This document shows positions 9,619-20,109 of a stretch of DNA of 64,000 nucleotides, in pieces. A program made the position numbers and the translations under genes. The DNA lies in contig JALJCQ010000011.1 of the NCBI GenBank assembly GCA_023091665.1, forward strand, positions 868,001-932,000, in the 5' to 3' direction. Each line of letters starts with the position of its first letter. Position 1 is the first letter of the stretch. Below the pieces are notes generated by a model. It made no database searches, was not told where the DNA came from, and saw only the letters and a program-made list of their open reading frames with translations. This stretch comes from Pythium myriotylum. Taxonomy: Eukaryota; Oomycota; Peronosporomycetes; Pythiales; Pythiaceae.

Positions 9619-11007
9619 CTATTCCGACGTGTTGATCTCGATTCGGCTTCCACGACGAATCTGACCCCAGCCGATGAGTCGCCAGTGCTTGTCAATACGA
9701 CGACTGATCGCAATCTTCTCGCCTTCTTGGGTGCACACCGGTGCCGTCAGGAGAATCTTGGCCAGATCCTGCTTCACGGCGAGCACCTTGCCACCCGTGG
9801 CAGTTGAGCCAATGTTGACCATCAGAACTTCAGCCTTCGAAAGCTTTTGAACCTTAGAGGCCTTGCTGCCCTCCTGGGTCTTGACACCGAGCAATCGCTT
9901 CAGAAGGTAGAAGTTGATTTCCAACTCCGTGAAAACATGCGGCAGGCTGCCCTTGAGGCCAAGCACCTGGCCAACGAGACGATCTGAGCGCGTAAGCGTA
10001 GGATCGATACGCGTACCGACACCAATAAGACCGCCCGGTACGGCGTACTGGAGGTCGTTCTTCTCGGCGAAGAGCGACACAATGCGCGAGTAGATCGGAA
10101 CACACGTCATCTTGCCCTCTTCATCCTTGCTTACGATACCCGGACGTACTTCGATCTCGTCACCTACGCGCAGCACACCCTCCAGGATCGAACCGCCAGC
10201 GACACCACCCTTCAGGTTTTCGACCTCCTCACCAGGCTTGTTCACGTCGAAAGAACGGATGACAATAAGCTTTGGTTTGGACGTGAAGTCACGCTTCGGG
10301 ATCGGAATGTTACGGCAGATGTACTCACAGACAACATCAATGTTGTACTTCAGAACGGCAGAGATCGGGATGATCGGGGCGTCGTGAGCGACAGTTCCGG
10401 CAACGAACTTCTTGATCTGCTCATGTTGTGCAACAGCAGCATCCTCCTTGATCAGATCAACTTTGTTTTGCAAGATGATGATGTTCTGGAGACGCATGAT
10501 CTCAATCGCAGCCAGGTGCTCGGAGGTCTGAGGCTGAGGGCACACTTCGTTACCGGCGACAAGCAAAAGCGCGGCATCCATGACAGCGGCACCGTTCAAC
10601 ATCGTAGCCATGAGAATATCGTGGCCAGGACAGTCCACGAACGACACGTGACGCTGCAAAACCCACACGGTCTTGCCATCGATTTCGTCAACAAACCGAT
10701 CTGGCTTCGAGCTTCCGAACGCGCGGTAGCAGCCGATGCCCGTGCCGTTCTCAGCGCGATAGATCTTAGCGTTGGCATAACCTAGCTTGATAGTGATGTT
10801 TCGCTCCAGTTCGTTCTTGAATCGCACGGTCTGAACTCCGGAGATGGCCTTCACGACGGTCGATTTGCCGTGCGCGACGTGGCCAATGGTACCGATGTTG
10901 ATCGTAGCCTGACGACTGATCACCTCGGGCGTCAGTGGCGTAAGCTCTTCAATCTTGAGCTTGCTGAGGTCCTGCACGGACAGCTGCGGCTGAGTTGTTT
11001 CTCCCAT
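9619..11007 (-). CDS. EIF2S3: Translation initiation factor eIF2 subunit gamma
   Basis: This is the GTP-binding subunit of eIF2, which carries initiator Met-tRNA to the 40S ribosome. An intronless frame gives 462 residues from ATG 11007; the frame is open further upstream, but the family N-terminus fits this ATG. The G-domain shows GHVAHGKST (G1, residues 43-50), VDCPGH (G3), NKVDL (G4) and SA (G5), then the two beta-barrel domains with [20 protein letters not shown] and the C-terminal [13 protein letters not shown]. The zinc-knuckle segment between switch I and G3 keeps a single Cys ([11 protein letters not shown]) where animal proteins have several, so zinc binding there is doubtful. The gene is divergent from CFAP57. 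Confidence 0.97.
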   Translation of the reverse strand: MGETTQPQLSVQDLSKLKIEELTPLTPEVISRQATINIGTIGHVAHGKSTVVKAISGVQTVRFKNELERNITIKLGYANAKIYRAENGTGIGCYRAFGSSKPDRFVDEIDGKTVWVLQRHVSFVDCPGHDILMATMLNGAAVMDAALLLVAGNEVCPQPQTSEHLAAIEIMRLQNIIILQNKVDLIKEDAAVAQHEQIKKFVAGTVAHDAPIIPISAVLKYNIDVVCEYICRNIPIPKRDFTSKPKLIVIRSFDVNKPGEEVENLKGGVAGGSILEGVLRVGDEIEVRPGIVSKDEEGKMTCVPIYSRIVSLFAEKNDLQYAVPGGLIGVGTRIDPTLTRSDRLVGQVLGLKGSLPHVFTELEINFYLLKRLLGVKTQEGSKASKVQKLSKAEVLMVNIGSTATGGKVLAVKQDLAKILLTAPVCTQEGEKIAISRRIDKHWRLIGWGQIRRGSRIEINTSE

Positions 11008-11644
11008 GTTACTCCCGTGTGCTGAGGTTGTCGCTTCGGTAGCTCTTCGATTCGACGACTTGCGAGTGACCGAGACGTTCGTGGAGAACGCGGATGATCC
11101 TGAACCTAGCATAGCGACACAAAGCCAAGCCAGTCGTCAGTTCTCGTCGGGTCTCGACGCTAGCGTCAACCCGCGTCTGGATCGGATCCTGCCTCCGTTG
11201 AGCCAGGGGAAAGCGAGGCTTTGCATCCACGTCGCAAGATCGCGACTGGCTATTGTGGGCAGCCGCCCCTCGCCTCTCCCTCCTCTTCGCGGCGCATCCT
11301 TCCCCATAGTGCGGACGGCAGGAGATCCATCTCGCGTACCTCTCTTCGCTTCTTCGCTTCTTGCGCTCGGCCGCGGTGGGTGGGTCGCCCAGAATCACGT
11401 GGCTGGAAGGACCACCGAGCGAAATATCCAATGGCGGCGTCGTTGGCGAAGACGTTTAAAACACTCGGGTCTGTTTTCAACAGCTCCATGGTGCCTCAAA
11501 TATGGTACAAAATGTACCACTGATGATGGTACATAGCCGGGCAGGATCGAAACGACGCCGCAAAAATCGGCGGAAACCGATCACCAAGGCTTCGTCGGTC
11601 TATTGCCGTCTATGGATCCTGGCACCATCGGCAACTGACACGCG
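11008..11644. promoter_or_regulatory. Divergent intergenic region, eIF2-gamma / CFAP57
   Basis: It separates two divergently transcribed genes and should hold both promoters. At 11503-11519 there is a palindrome TGGTACA-AAA-TGTACCA (7-bp arms), followed by a further GGTACA half at 11528-11533, about 120 bp before the CFAP57 start. The rest is GC-rich and lacks a recognisable gene; open frames overlap on both strands. A regulatory role for the palindrome is inferred from position alone. Confidence 0.5.
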
Positions 11645-14600
11645 ATGGCCGCGTCAGCGACCACAGCAGCTGCCAGCAATGGTACCAGCGCTCTGCTCAT
11701 CCACCGCCACCTCTTCGGCATCAAAGGCTCGGTCAAGAACCACATCGCGTTCGCCGACGAGAACGTCGTTGTGTACCCATGCGGCCACAATATTGTGCTC
11801 CACAACATGGAGTCCAAGGAACAGCAATTCATCCACGGCATGGACAATAGCGGTGTCGGGGGGATCACAGCCATGGGCGTGTCGGCAAATAAGCGCTTTG
11901 TTGCAGTCGCTGAAAAGGCTGACAAGGCCGTTGTCCACGTCCACGATCTCACGACGTTGCGCCGACGTAAAACACTCTTTCTCGAGGATAACATGTCGGA
12001 CACATGTGTGTGGGTTTCTTTTTCGGGTGACAACAAGTATTGTCTGACTCAAGGTGGCGCACCGGACTGGATTCTATCGCTGTGGATGTGGGAGAAGACG
12101 AAGCTACTCACCTCCGTCAAGGCCACAAATCAAGCAGGAGGCGCAGTAAATCAGACAGATTTCAGCCCTAATGATGCAACGACAATCTGTGTCAGCGGAA
12201 ATGGCATAATTAAATTTTTCAAGTTCCTGGATGGTCAGTTTCGGCTCCAGGCCACGCCGCTAAAGCGTGAGCCGGCCAACTTTTTGTGTCATGGATGGGT
12301 AAACGATGATCGTGTCGTCGCGGCTGCCGACACTGGTGAATTGTGGCTGTTTGAAGGCATGGAGTTTCGGCAGATTCTAGCATCATCGCCCACGGACGGT
12401 AACTTTATCAGCTCCATCTTGGGTTTCTCGAAGGGTTTTGTATGTGGTGGCTCCGGCGGAGTCATCCGTATTTACGATCGTAGCGACGACAGCCGTGAGT
12501 ATTACAAAAAGTCCAAGACATTTACTGTGGAAGGCAATGTGAGCACTGTTTCTAACATCGCTATTAGCCCAACTGAAGACTCACTCGTGTGTTCACTCGA
12601 AAACAATCAACTATACGTGCTCACCCTATCTAGCACTGACATACTGAAGGAAGATGCGATGAACTTCGAGCTTTTATCGACATCATTTCACAGTCCAGGA
12701 AGCACCGGTGCTCACATCACAGGTCTGGACACCTGCATCCGGAAGCCACTCGTAGCTACTTGCGGGCTGGACAAGTCTGTTCGCATTTGGAACTACCTCG
12801 ACAAGTCAACCGATATCATGAAGATTTTCAAAGATGACACGTATTCAGTTGCGTTCCATCCGTCAGGGCTCCATGTTGCTGTTGGCTTTACTGATAAACT
12901 CAAGCTCCTCAACATTCTCATGGACGACATCCGCTCGTTCCGGGAGTTCTCCATCAAAGCATGCCGAGAAGTGCGCTTCAGTCACGGCGGCCAGTACTTT
13001 GCGGCTGCAAATAACAATGTTGTGCAAGTTTACGCGACATACACTGGCGACTTGGTCGCTGTCTTGCGTGGCCATTCAAATCGTGTTAACGCTGTTGCGT
13101 GGAAACATGATGACCGGAAACTGTTGACTTGTGGAGCCGATGGGTCAATTCTCATTTGGAACCTTCGAACAGCCTCTAAAGTTAGTGATGGCCACTCTCA
13201 AGCTCGCTGCACGTACACAGACGCAATCCTTACGCACGATGCAGATATCGTTTATGCAACCGGAACGGATGGTTTGCTAAAGGAGATCGACGTGGTTACT
13301 GGGGTCGCCAGGTGCGAACATTGGGCGGGAGGGGTAACGCTTGGACCGCTTGCATTGGCTGCGTCGCAGCAAGTACTGTACGCAGGAACAGTCGAGCCTA
13401 ACCGGCCGGGAAGTCTCCGTGTTTATCGCCTTCCATTAGAAAATGACGCTACAAACGCTGCTAATCATACCACCATCCCATTACCACTTCTCGGTAGCCC
13501 GAACGCTTCCAGTCCGTCGGCACCATCCCCTCAACAGTCAAATGCTCCTAATCCCCAAGGGGGTGGTAGTACTACTGCAGGTCCACAAAGTGGCTCTTTA
13601 GGAGCTAGCTCAGCTGGAACAACCCAATCCGCCTTTGTGGAGTACCAATGCCACGATCTACCCGTGACAAGACTCCGTCTTTCATATGATAATCAGTTTC
13701 TCTTTTCGGCTGGTGAAGACGGATCGCTGTGTATCTTCGAAACGCGAGATATGATGGGCAAAGGTGTTGGTACTGGCAAAACTGGGAACAGTACGAATAA
13801 AGAACTTCGTACGCTTAACGCGTCAGCAGGTTTGGGAGCAGGATCTGCTAGTGAAGGGAATGGTGGAGCTGGATCAACGACTACGAATGCCAATGGACTA
13901 CCGTTCGCAGAAGAGATATTGGTCACGAAATCGGACCTGGAAGAAAAAAACCGAGTGATGAACGAACTCAAGACGAAAGTCGACGAACTGACACTTCACA
14001 ACGAGTACCAACTGCGGCTGAAGGACATGAATTACAAAGAGAAAATTAAGGAAGTCTCCGACAAGTTCACTGCTGAACTTACCCAAGATAGACAAAGATG
14101 TGCGGACTTGCAAGAAGATAAAATGGACATGGAAAACGAGTACCAAAAGAAAATGAGTGAGATGACCAAAACTCATAAAACGGAGTTCTTGGATCTTAAA
14201 GCAACGTATGAAGCGAAAATCCAAGCCGAGAAAGACCGATATGCAGCTTTGGAACAAGCTCGCGGAGAGCAAAATGCGCGCTACGAAGAGGAAAATCACC
14301 AACTCGTGGAAAGCCACACGAACTACTTGGCGGACATGACCACAGAGTACGACCAGAAAGTTGCGCAGGAGCAAGAACTGCAGGCGAAGTGTGCAAAAGC
14401 CAAAGACATACTTGTCCATACGAATGAAACCCTGAAGAAGCAACTTGAAGAAGATGCTGAGCTTGAAGTTGAAGAGCTGAAAATGAAATATGAAGTCAAA
14501 CTTCAAGAAGAACGTGAGGCAACATTACGCCTCAAAGGAGAAAACGGTATTATGAAGAAAAAATTTTCCGCACTCCAGAAAGATATTGAGGATCAGAAAG

Positions 14601-15598
14601 AGGAGATCAGATCTCTTGAGGAGAAGGGAAAAGAACTATTCGAGAATATAAAAGGCTTGGAGAAAGACATCGAGGGGCATAAGAAGGAAATCAGAGAGCG
14701 CGAGGAAACAATCCAAGACAAAGAGAAACGGATCTACGATCTGAAGAAAAAGAACCAAGAGCTCGAAAAGTTCAAGTTTGTCCTCGATTACAAGATCAAA
14801 GAGTTGAAGCGCCAAATCGAACCACGGGAGAAGGAGATCACAGACATGAAAAAGCAAATAGAGGAGATGGATACTGAACTAGAACAGTATCACAAGAGCA
14901 ATGCTGCATTGGATCTCATGATTGGAGAACTGCGCCTGAAGATGGATGGCATGCAAAAAGAGATGGACGGTCAAATCCAACAGGTCGCAATCGGGAAATT
15001 GCTCGTGAAGCAAGTACAAAACGATATTCTGGTCTGTGCCCAAGTATTAGAGGACAAAAAAGCCCTTAAGAACGCTGTTATGGCTCTCAACAAGAAGTAC
15101 GAGGAAGCCGTAACCCTAGATGCGAAAGAACCGAACTCCCAAGCTGAGTACAATCGTCAACGGGAGTATCTGGAAAAAGAAGTTGAGTCACTTAAGCGCA
15201 AGATCATGAAAGGCATGACGATTAACGAGACCGAGCTGCATCGATTGCAGCGAGAAAACGCTGTACTAACATCTCAGGTTAACGAGTTGAGACGGGAGTT
15301 CCACAACGTTAAAATGGCTTCCCGAGAACTTCGGGAAAATAAGCGGAAGCAAATGCTTATGGTAAAAAAAGCTGGAGGTGGTGGTGATTCAGTGGAGAAG
15401 GTGCGAGAAGCAGAGCTACAGAAGGAGCAGATTGTACAATTAAAGGAGCGGCTATCACACCTGCAGCGTGCTGTAAACGGAGGTTTGCAGTTCACGCTTA
15501 TGGGTAGCTCAGGTGGTCCAACATCGTCGGGTGCAACGAGGAAGCCAGTGCCACCGTCACCTACAGTGACACAGCCCTATAAACTGCCGCCTGTATAA
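11645..15598 (+). CDS. CFAP57: CFAP57 (WDR65), axonemal inner-dynein-arm-associated WD40/coiled-coil protein
   Basis: CFAP57 docks single-headed inner dynein arms in motile cilia. The intronless frame encodes 1,317 residues, close to the animal length. Residues about 20-700 carry WD40 repeats (CVSGNGIIKFFKFLDG, CGLDKSVRIWNYLD, CGADGSILIWNLR, AGEDGSLCIFETR). A Gly/Ser/Ala-rich insert interrupts blades near residues 610-670. From about 755 to 1290 the protein is continuous coiled coil. It includes RDKEKRIYDLKKKNQELEKF-type sequence and KFKFVLDYKIKELKRQIEPR, nearly identical to animal CFAP57. The C-terminus is Pro/Thr/Ser-rich. Start ATG 11645 is the first in frame with the conserved LFGIKGSVKN segment. 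Its presence supports a flagellated life stage. Confidence 0.96.
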   Translation: MAASATTAAASNGTSALLIHRHLFGIKGSVKNHIAFADENVVVYPCGHNIVLHNMESKEQQFIHGMDNSGVGGITAMGVSANKRFVAVAEKADKAVVHVHDLTTLRRRKTLFLEDNMSDTCVWVSFSGDNKYCLTQGGAPDWILSLWMWEKTKLLTSVKATNQAGGAVNQTDFSPNDATTICVSGNGIIKFFKFLDGQFRLQATPLKREPANFLCHGWVNDDRVVAAADTGELWLFEGMEFRQILASSPTDGNFISSILGFSKGFVCGGSGGVIRIYDRSDDSREYYKKSKTFTVEGNVSTVSNIAISPTEDSLVCSLENNQLYVLTLSSTDILKEDAMNFELLSTSFHSPGSTGAHITGLDTCIRKPLVATCGLDKSVRIWNYLDKSTDIMKIFKDDTYSVAFHPSGLHVAVGFTDKLKLLNILMDDIRSFREFSIKACREVRFSHGGQYFAAANNNVVQVYATYTGDLVAVLRGHSNRVNAVAWKHDDRKLLTCGADGSILIWNLRTASKVSDGHSQARCTYTDAILTHDADIVYATGTDGLLKEIDVVTGVARCEHWAGGVTLGPLALAASQQVLYAGTVEPNRPGSLRVYRLPLENDATNAANHTTIPLPLLGSPNASSPSAPSPQQSNAPNPQGGGSTTAGPQSGSLGASSAGTTQSAFVEYQCHDLPVTRLRLSYDNQFLFSAGEDGSLCIFETRDMMGKGVGTGKTGNSTNKELRTLNASAGLGAGSASEGNGGAGSTTTNANGLPFAEEILVTKSDLEEKNRVMNELKTKVDELTLHNEYQLRLKDMNYKEKIKEVSDKFTAELTQDRQRCADLQEDKMDMENEYQKKMSEMTKTHKTEFLDLKATYEAKIQAEKDRYAALEQARGEQNARYEEENHQLVESHTNYLADMTTEYDQKVAQEQELQAKCAKAKDILVHTNETLKKQLEEDAELEVEELKMKYEVKLQEEREATLRLKGENGIMKKKFSALQKDIEDQKEEIRSLEEKGKELFENIKGLEKDIEGHKKEIREREETIQDKEKRIYDLKKKNQELEKFKFVLDYKIKELKRQIEPREKEITDMKKQIEEMDTELEQYHKSNAALDLMIGELRLKMDGMQKEMDGQIQQVAIGKLLVKQVQNDILVCAQVLEDKKALKNAVMALNKKYEEAVTLDAKEPNSQAEYNRQREYLEKEVESLKRKIMKGMTINETELHRLQRENAVLTSQVNELRREFHNVKMASRELRENKRKQMLMVKKAGGGGDSVEKVREAELQKEQIVQLKERLSHLQRAVNGGLQFTLMGSSGGPTSSGATRKPVPPSPTVTQPYKLPPV

Positions 15599-15705
15599 TA
15601 GCAAGAAGGAGACGGTCGTGCGTCTGTATCATTTTGCTGGTGTCTTCCGTCGATCACGCTTGTACATCTCTCGGCTCTGGCGCAGTACGCGTATCTAGAA
15701 CAGCA

Positions 15706-16157
15706 TCAAACGAAAGATTCAGTCAAAGCGCATTGCTCCGAGTTCACTTCACTGGGTTGTGCTCGCACATAGTCTAGGAGGTGGGTGTTGATGTTGATGC
15801 GGTCGGGGATGTGAACGTACAGCACTTGGCTGCCCATGACAAAGACTTCATCGAAGTGGAGCCGTCTACCGTTGGGTTTGGTTTCTGTCGCATCAAGAAG
15901 GGTGATGCTACCGCGATCAAAGTACAATTTGGCAGTGATTAGTGCGAGTCTGATGTCGAGTAGTAGCAAAGAGCAAGAACGCACTCCATATCGCGGACGA
16001 CTTCCTCCACGACCCCCTCGACGATGCAGTCGTTCTTCAGGTCGACGCGGACGCGCAGGCCCACGAGACTCTTGAGCAGAAGGAGCAGCGACCGCGGGCG
16101 TCGCTTCCTACTCTGCGCGGCGCGGCTCGTGTCCGATGGAGGCGCCGCTGAAGCCAT
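15706..16157 (-). CDS. LSM10: LSM10-like Sm-fold protein
   Basis: Sm-fold proteins form RNA-binding rings; in animals LSM10 replaces SmD1 in the U7 snRNP that processes histone mRNAs. Here the Sm1 half (LRVRVDLKNDCIVEGVVEEV) and the Sm2 half (FDEVFVMGSQVLYVHIPDRI) lie in different frames. Both match LSM10, whose YVHIPD ending is characteristic. They join if 35 bases (15984-15950, gtgcgt to catcag) are removed, giving 138 residues with DMELALITAKLYF across the junction. An intron of 35 nt is very short compared with the 55-75 nt elsewhere, so a frameshift is the alternative. SmD1 or another D1-like Sm protein is possible, but the YVHIPD motif favours LSM10. Confidence 0.75.
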
Positions 16158-16661
16158 CGTCGTTGGGGCTTGTGGGGGACAGCGCCTTTGTATGGCTATG
16201 ACAAATGGCTACATTCGACCTTACAATATATCTATGCTAACCACAAGCATAAATTTATATGGGTCAATAGACGTTAAAGTATGGTATATTTCACTTCAAG
16301 GACCGAGTCTCGTCCAAGCCTCGCTCCCCAATAAATGCCGCCCAGGCAAAAGAACGAGGCGTGGTCGCCGAGGCTCAGGAGAAACGCTCATGCGGTGGAA
16401 AACACTGAGAAGGGGGAGAACTCGCGCTCCCTCTCTTATTGCCAAGCTCTTTTGGCTGCGCTATAATTCCATCTTCAAGTGATTGTGCAGCCACAAGAAT
16501 ATCGCACTTAAGAGAATGTTGACAGTAGTTGATGATCCAGCGAGCAGCTTCCCCACCCAACAGCCCGGGCCCAATCCTTCAATCCTCTTGGCGCAGTGAA
16601 GCGGCGACGCGGCTTCTCAGCATCCCGAGGAGCCAGGAAGAGGAAGCGAGCAAAGCGAACC
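16158..16661. other. Divergent intergenic region, LSM10 / LARS
   Basis: A 504-bp gap between divergent starts. The 16200-16300 part is AT-rich (for example CTTACAATATATCTATGC) and could include core promoter elements. No gene or clear repeat is visible. The frame upstream of the LARS ATG stays open to a GTG at 16596 but is probably 5' leader. Confidence 0.45.
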
Positions 16662-19600
16662 ATGGGCGTCGAGAACGTGGCTGTGCAGCTGCAGGACGTG
16701 CAGATCGATGACAAGCCCAAGAACACGGCGCGTCGCGACCACTTGATCGAGATTGAGCGTCGCGTGGCCCAGGAATGGGAGGCCGCCAAGGTCTTTGAGA
16801 GCGACCCGGACCCGTCCAAGCCCAAGTACTTTGTGTCCTTCCCATACCCGTACATGAACGGCTATCTCCATGTCGGTCATTGGTTCACGATCACCAAGGT
16901 TGAGTTTGCGTCGCGCTACCACCGCCTCAAGGGAGAGAACGTGCTGTTCCCGTTCGGCCTGCACTGCACGGGCATGCCCATTCAAGCTGCCGCGAACAAG
17001 CTGAAGAATGAATTGGCAACTTACGGTAATCCTCCGGACTTTAGCGTCGACGATGAGGCGGATAAGCCCGCTGAGAAGAAAGAGGTCAAGGTGGAAGGGT
17101 CTGAGAACAAGGCGAAGGGCAAAAAGTCGAAGGCGGCTGCGAAGACGGGTGGTGTTGTTCGACAGTATAATATCCTCAAGATGTCAAACATTCCCGAGGA
17201 AGAGATTCCTGCGTTTTCGGACCCGCTCCACTGGCTGCGATACTTCCCTCCTCATGCTGTTGAGGACCTTAAGCGCGTAGGTGCTGCTGTCGACTTCCGT
17301 CGATCCTTCATCACAACGGACGTGAACCCATTTTACGACAAGTTCATCACGTGGCAGCTGAACACCCTCAAGGAGCGTGGTCGGGTGTCACGTGGCAAGC
17401 GTCCGAACGTGTACTCGATCATTGACCAGCAGAACTGCGCCGACCATGACCGAGCGTCTGGAGAAGGTGTTGGTCCGCAGGAATACACACTCGTTAAGCT
17501 GCGTGTGCAGGAACCTTTCCCCGAGAAGATGAAGTCTCTCGAAGGCAAGAAGGTGTTCTTGGCTCCTGCGACGTTGCGAGCAGAGACCATGTACGGTCAG
17601 ACCAACTGCTTCGTGCTCCCGGATGGCGATTACGGTGCATTCGTCCTTGACGACTCGGATGATGTGTACATCATCAGTCGTCGCGCAGCGAAGAACCTTG
17701 CCCACCAGGATTACGCTCGAGTATGGGGGAAAGAGGAGTGCTTGCTCGAACTTAAGGGTTGGGACCTTTTGGGTCTCCCACTCAGTGCTCCGTATGCGAA
17801 GTACGAGACGGTCTACACCTTGCCTTTGCTGACCATCTCGATGGGCAAGGGCACTGGTGTCGTCACAAGTGTGCCCTCTGACGCGCCTGATGACTATGCT
17901 GCGCTGCGTGATCTCAAGCAGAAACCAGCTTTCCGTGAGAAGTACAACATCGCGGATCACATGGTTCTCCCGTACGAGGTTGTGCCGATTATCGACATTC
18001 CTGGCTTCGGTGACCAGGCAGCAGTGAAAGTGTGTGATGATCTCAAGATCGCTTCCCAAAACGACAAAGACAAGCTTGTCAAGGCGAAGGAGATGGTCTA
18101 CTTGAAGGGTTTCTACGAAGGAGTTATGCTCGTCGGCTCGCAGAAGGGACAGAAGGTGTGCGATGCCAAACCCATTGTGCGACAGGAGCTCCTCGACCAA
18201 GGCCTTGCCATTCCGTACTGGGAGCCAGAGTCACTTGTGATGTCCCGCTCCGGTGATGAGTGCGTCGTTGCTCACTTGGACCAGTGGTATCTGAACTACG
18301 GTGCGGAAGACTGGAAGAACCGTGTGTCCGAGCACGTCAGCAACCCAGATACATTCGATGCTTACAACCCGATCGCCCTTGGCGAGTACAAAGCTACGCT
18401 TGAGTGGTTGAAGGAATGGGCTCCGTGCCGTCAGGCCGGTCTTGGCACCAAGCTTCCCTGGGACCCTGAATTTGTTGTAGAGTCGCTATCCGACTCGACA
18501 ATCTACATGGCATACTACACGATTGCCCACCACTTGCAAGGCAACCTCGACGGCTCAAAGCTTGGACCCCATGGCATCAAGGCTGAACAGCTCACGAAGG
18601 AAGTATTTGACTACATCTTCCTCAAGAACCGTCCTGTTCCGGCCAATTCCGGCATCCCACTTGACGTCCTGAACAAAATGAAGGACGAGTTCAACTACTG
18701 GTACCCACTGGACGTGCGCGCTTCTGGCAAGGATCTCATTCGCAATCACTTGACGATGGCTCTGTACAACCACGCCGAGATTTGGGCCGATGAGCCAGAG
18801 AAGTGGCCACGAGGCTTTTTCACGAACGGGCACGTCCTCGTCGATGGTCAGAAGATGTCGAAGTCCAAGGGTAATTTCTTGACTGTGAAGGATTGTGCTG
18901 AAGAGTTTGGCGCAGACGCAACGCGATTCGCTTGTGCTGATGCTGGCGATGGCATGGACGATGCCAACTATGCTCTTGACACCTGCCGTATGGCCATTCT
19001 GCGCCTCACCACCGAAGAAGAATGGATCAAGAAGACGATCGAGGAGAAGGCCACGCTGCGCACGGGTGAACTTAACTTTAACGACAAGGTGTTCATGAAT
19101 CAGATGAGTAACTTGATCAACGAGACGGCCAAGTTTTACGACAAGATGCAGTGGCGTGAAGGTCTCCACACTGGTTTCTTCGAGTTCCAAATCGCACGTG
19201 ATGGCTACCGTGATGTGTGCGTCCGCAGTGAGGTACCAATGCACCGTGATGTTATCTTGCGCTTCATCGAGGCACAAACCATCATGCTCTCGCCCATCAC
19301 TCCTCACTTTTGCGAACATATCTGGAAGATCATCGGGAAGACCGGTTTCGTGGCCAAGGCTCTATGGCCTGAGGTCCAAGAAGTCGATTTCTCGTTGCTG
19401 CGGGCCGGTGATTTCCTCACGAAGACAGTTCGTCACTTCCGTGAGGCCCTCACAAAGGGCTCCCAAAAGAAGGGCAAGGGCAAGAGTGCTGCACCAGCTG
19501 ACTCGTCCAAGCCAACTCACGCTCATGTGTACTTGTCGAACGAGTTCCCTGAGTGGCAACAGAAGGTGCTGGTGTTCATGGCGTCGGTCTTCGACAGCGC

Positions 19601-19990
19601 CGCCAAGACTTTTCCGGCTGACTTTATGAAGCTTCTCAAGGACCTCGTCGCCCAAGACGACGGCTTGAAGAAGATCACGAAGAACGTGATGCAGTTTGCG
19701 GCCTTTGTCAAGGAGGAGGCCCTCGTGCGCGGCCAGGAGGCGCTTGAGTTGCGGTGCGTAGACCTCATTAGTTCTTTTCTGCGTGGGGCTGACATGGTTC
19801 GGTTTGTTTGATTAGGATGCCATACGATCAGAAGGCTGTGCTGGAGTCGTCCAAGCAGTACCTCGTCCGCTCGCTTGAGCTGCACGATATTGCATTCTAC
19901 TATGTGGGTGAAGAGATCCCGAACGCGGATGAAAAGAAGCTCGAGACGGCTACTCCTGGAAAGCCAGCGATTCATCTGTACACCGCGTGA
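16662..19990 (+). CDS. LARS1: Leucyl-tRNA synthetase, cytosolic
   Basis: This class Ia synthetase attaches leucine to tRNA-Leu in the cytosol. Two exons (16662-19753 and 19816-19990) meet across a 62-bp intron (TTGCG/gtgcgt to gattag/G), giving 1,088 residues. The HIGH signature is HVGH near residue 71 ([19 protein letters not shown]) and KMSKS is intact near 730 ([12 protein letters not shown]). A CP1 editing domain with a T-rich stretch ([16 protein letters not shown]) lies between them. An Ala/Lys-rich insert near residues 130-160 ([13 protein letters not shown]) interrupts the N-terminal half. The short second exon supplies the C-terminal [20 protein letters not shown], which matches the eukaryotic/archaeal-type C-terminus. 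ATG 16662 has a good context (accATGGgc). Codon use is biased toward C-ending codons, as in highly expressed genes. Confidence 0.96.
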
Positions 19991-20109
19991 AGTGTGCAGA
20001 ATGCTGTAGGATCTTACGGTAGTTGCGCTTACACCGCATGAGCTTGCGTGTTTGAAATCCATACGTAGCCTAAATGGAAGTTTCACACCACGCATATATT
20101 ACACCTTGA

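Noticed and set aside
13898..14506. Minus-strand frame of 202 residues rich in Phe/Leu within CFAP57
   Set aside because: It is the complement of Lys/Glu-rich coiled-coil codons; hydrophobicity is a by-product, not membrane spans.
15706..16157. Two unrelated small genes for the two Sm halves
   Set aside because: Sm1 and Sm2 motifs are complementary halves of one fold, adjacent and in order, so one gene is far more likely.
17388..19319. Long minus-strand open frames (17388-18200, 18555-19319) inside the LARS gene
   Set aside because: They lie antisense to conserved codons with C-ending bias, which removes stops on the other strand; their translations show no domain.
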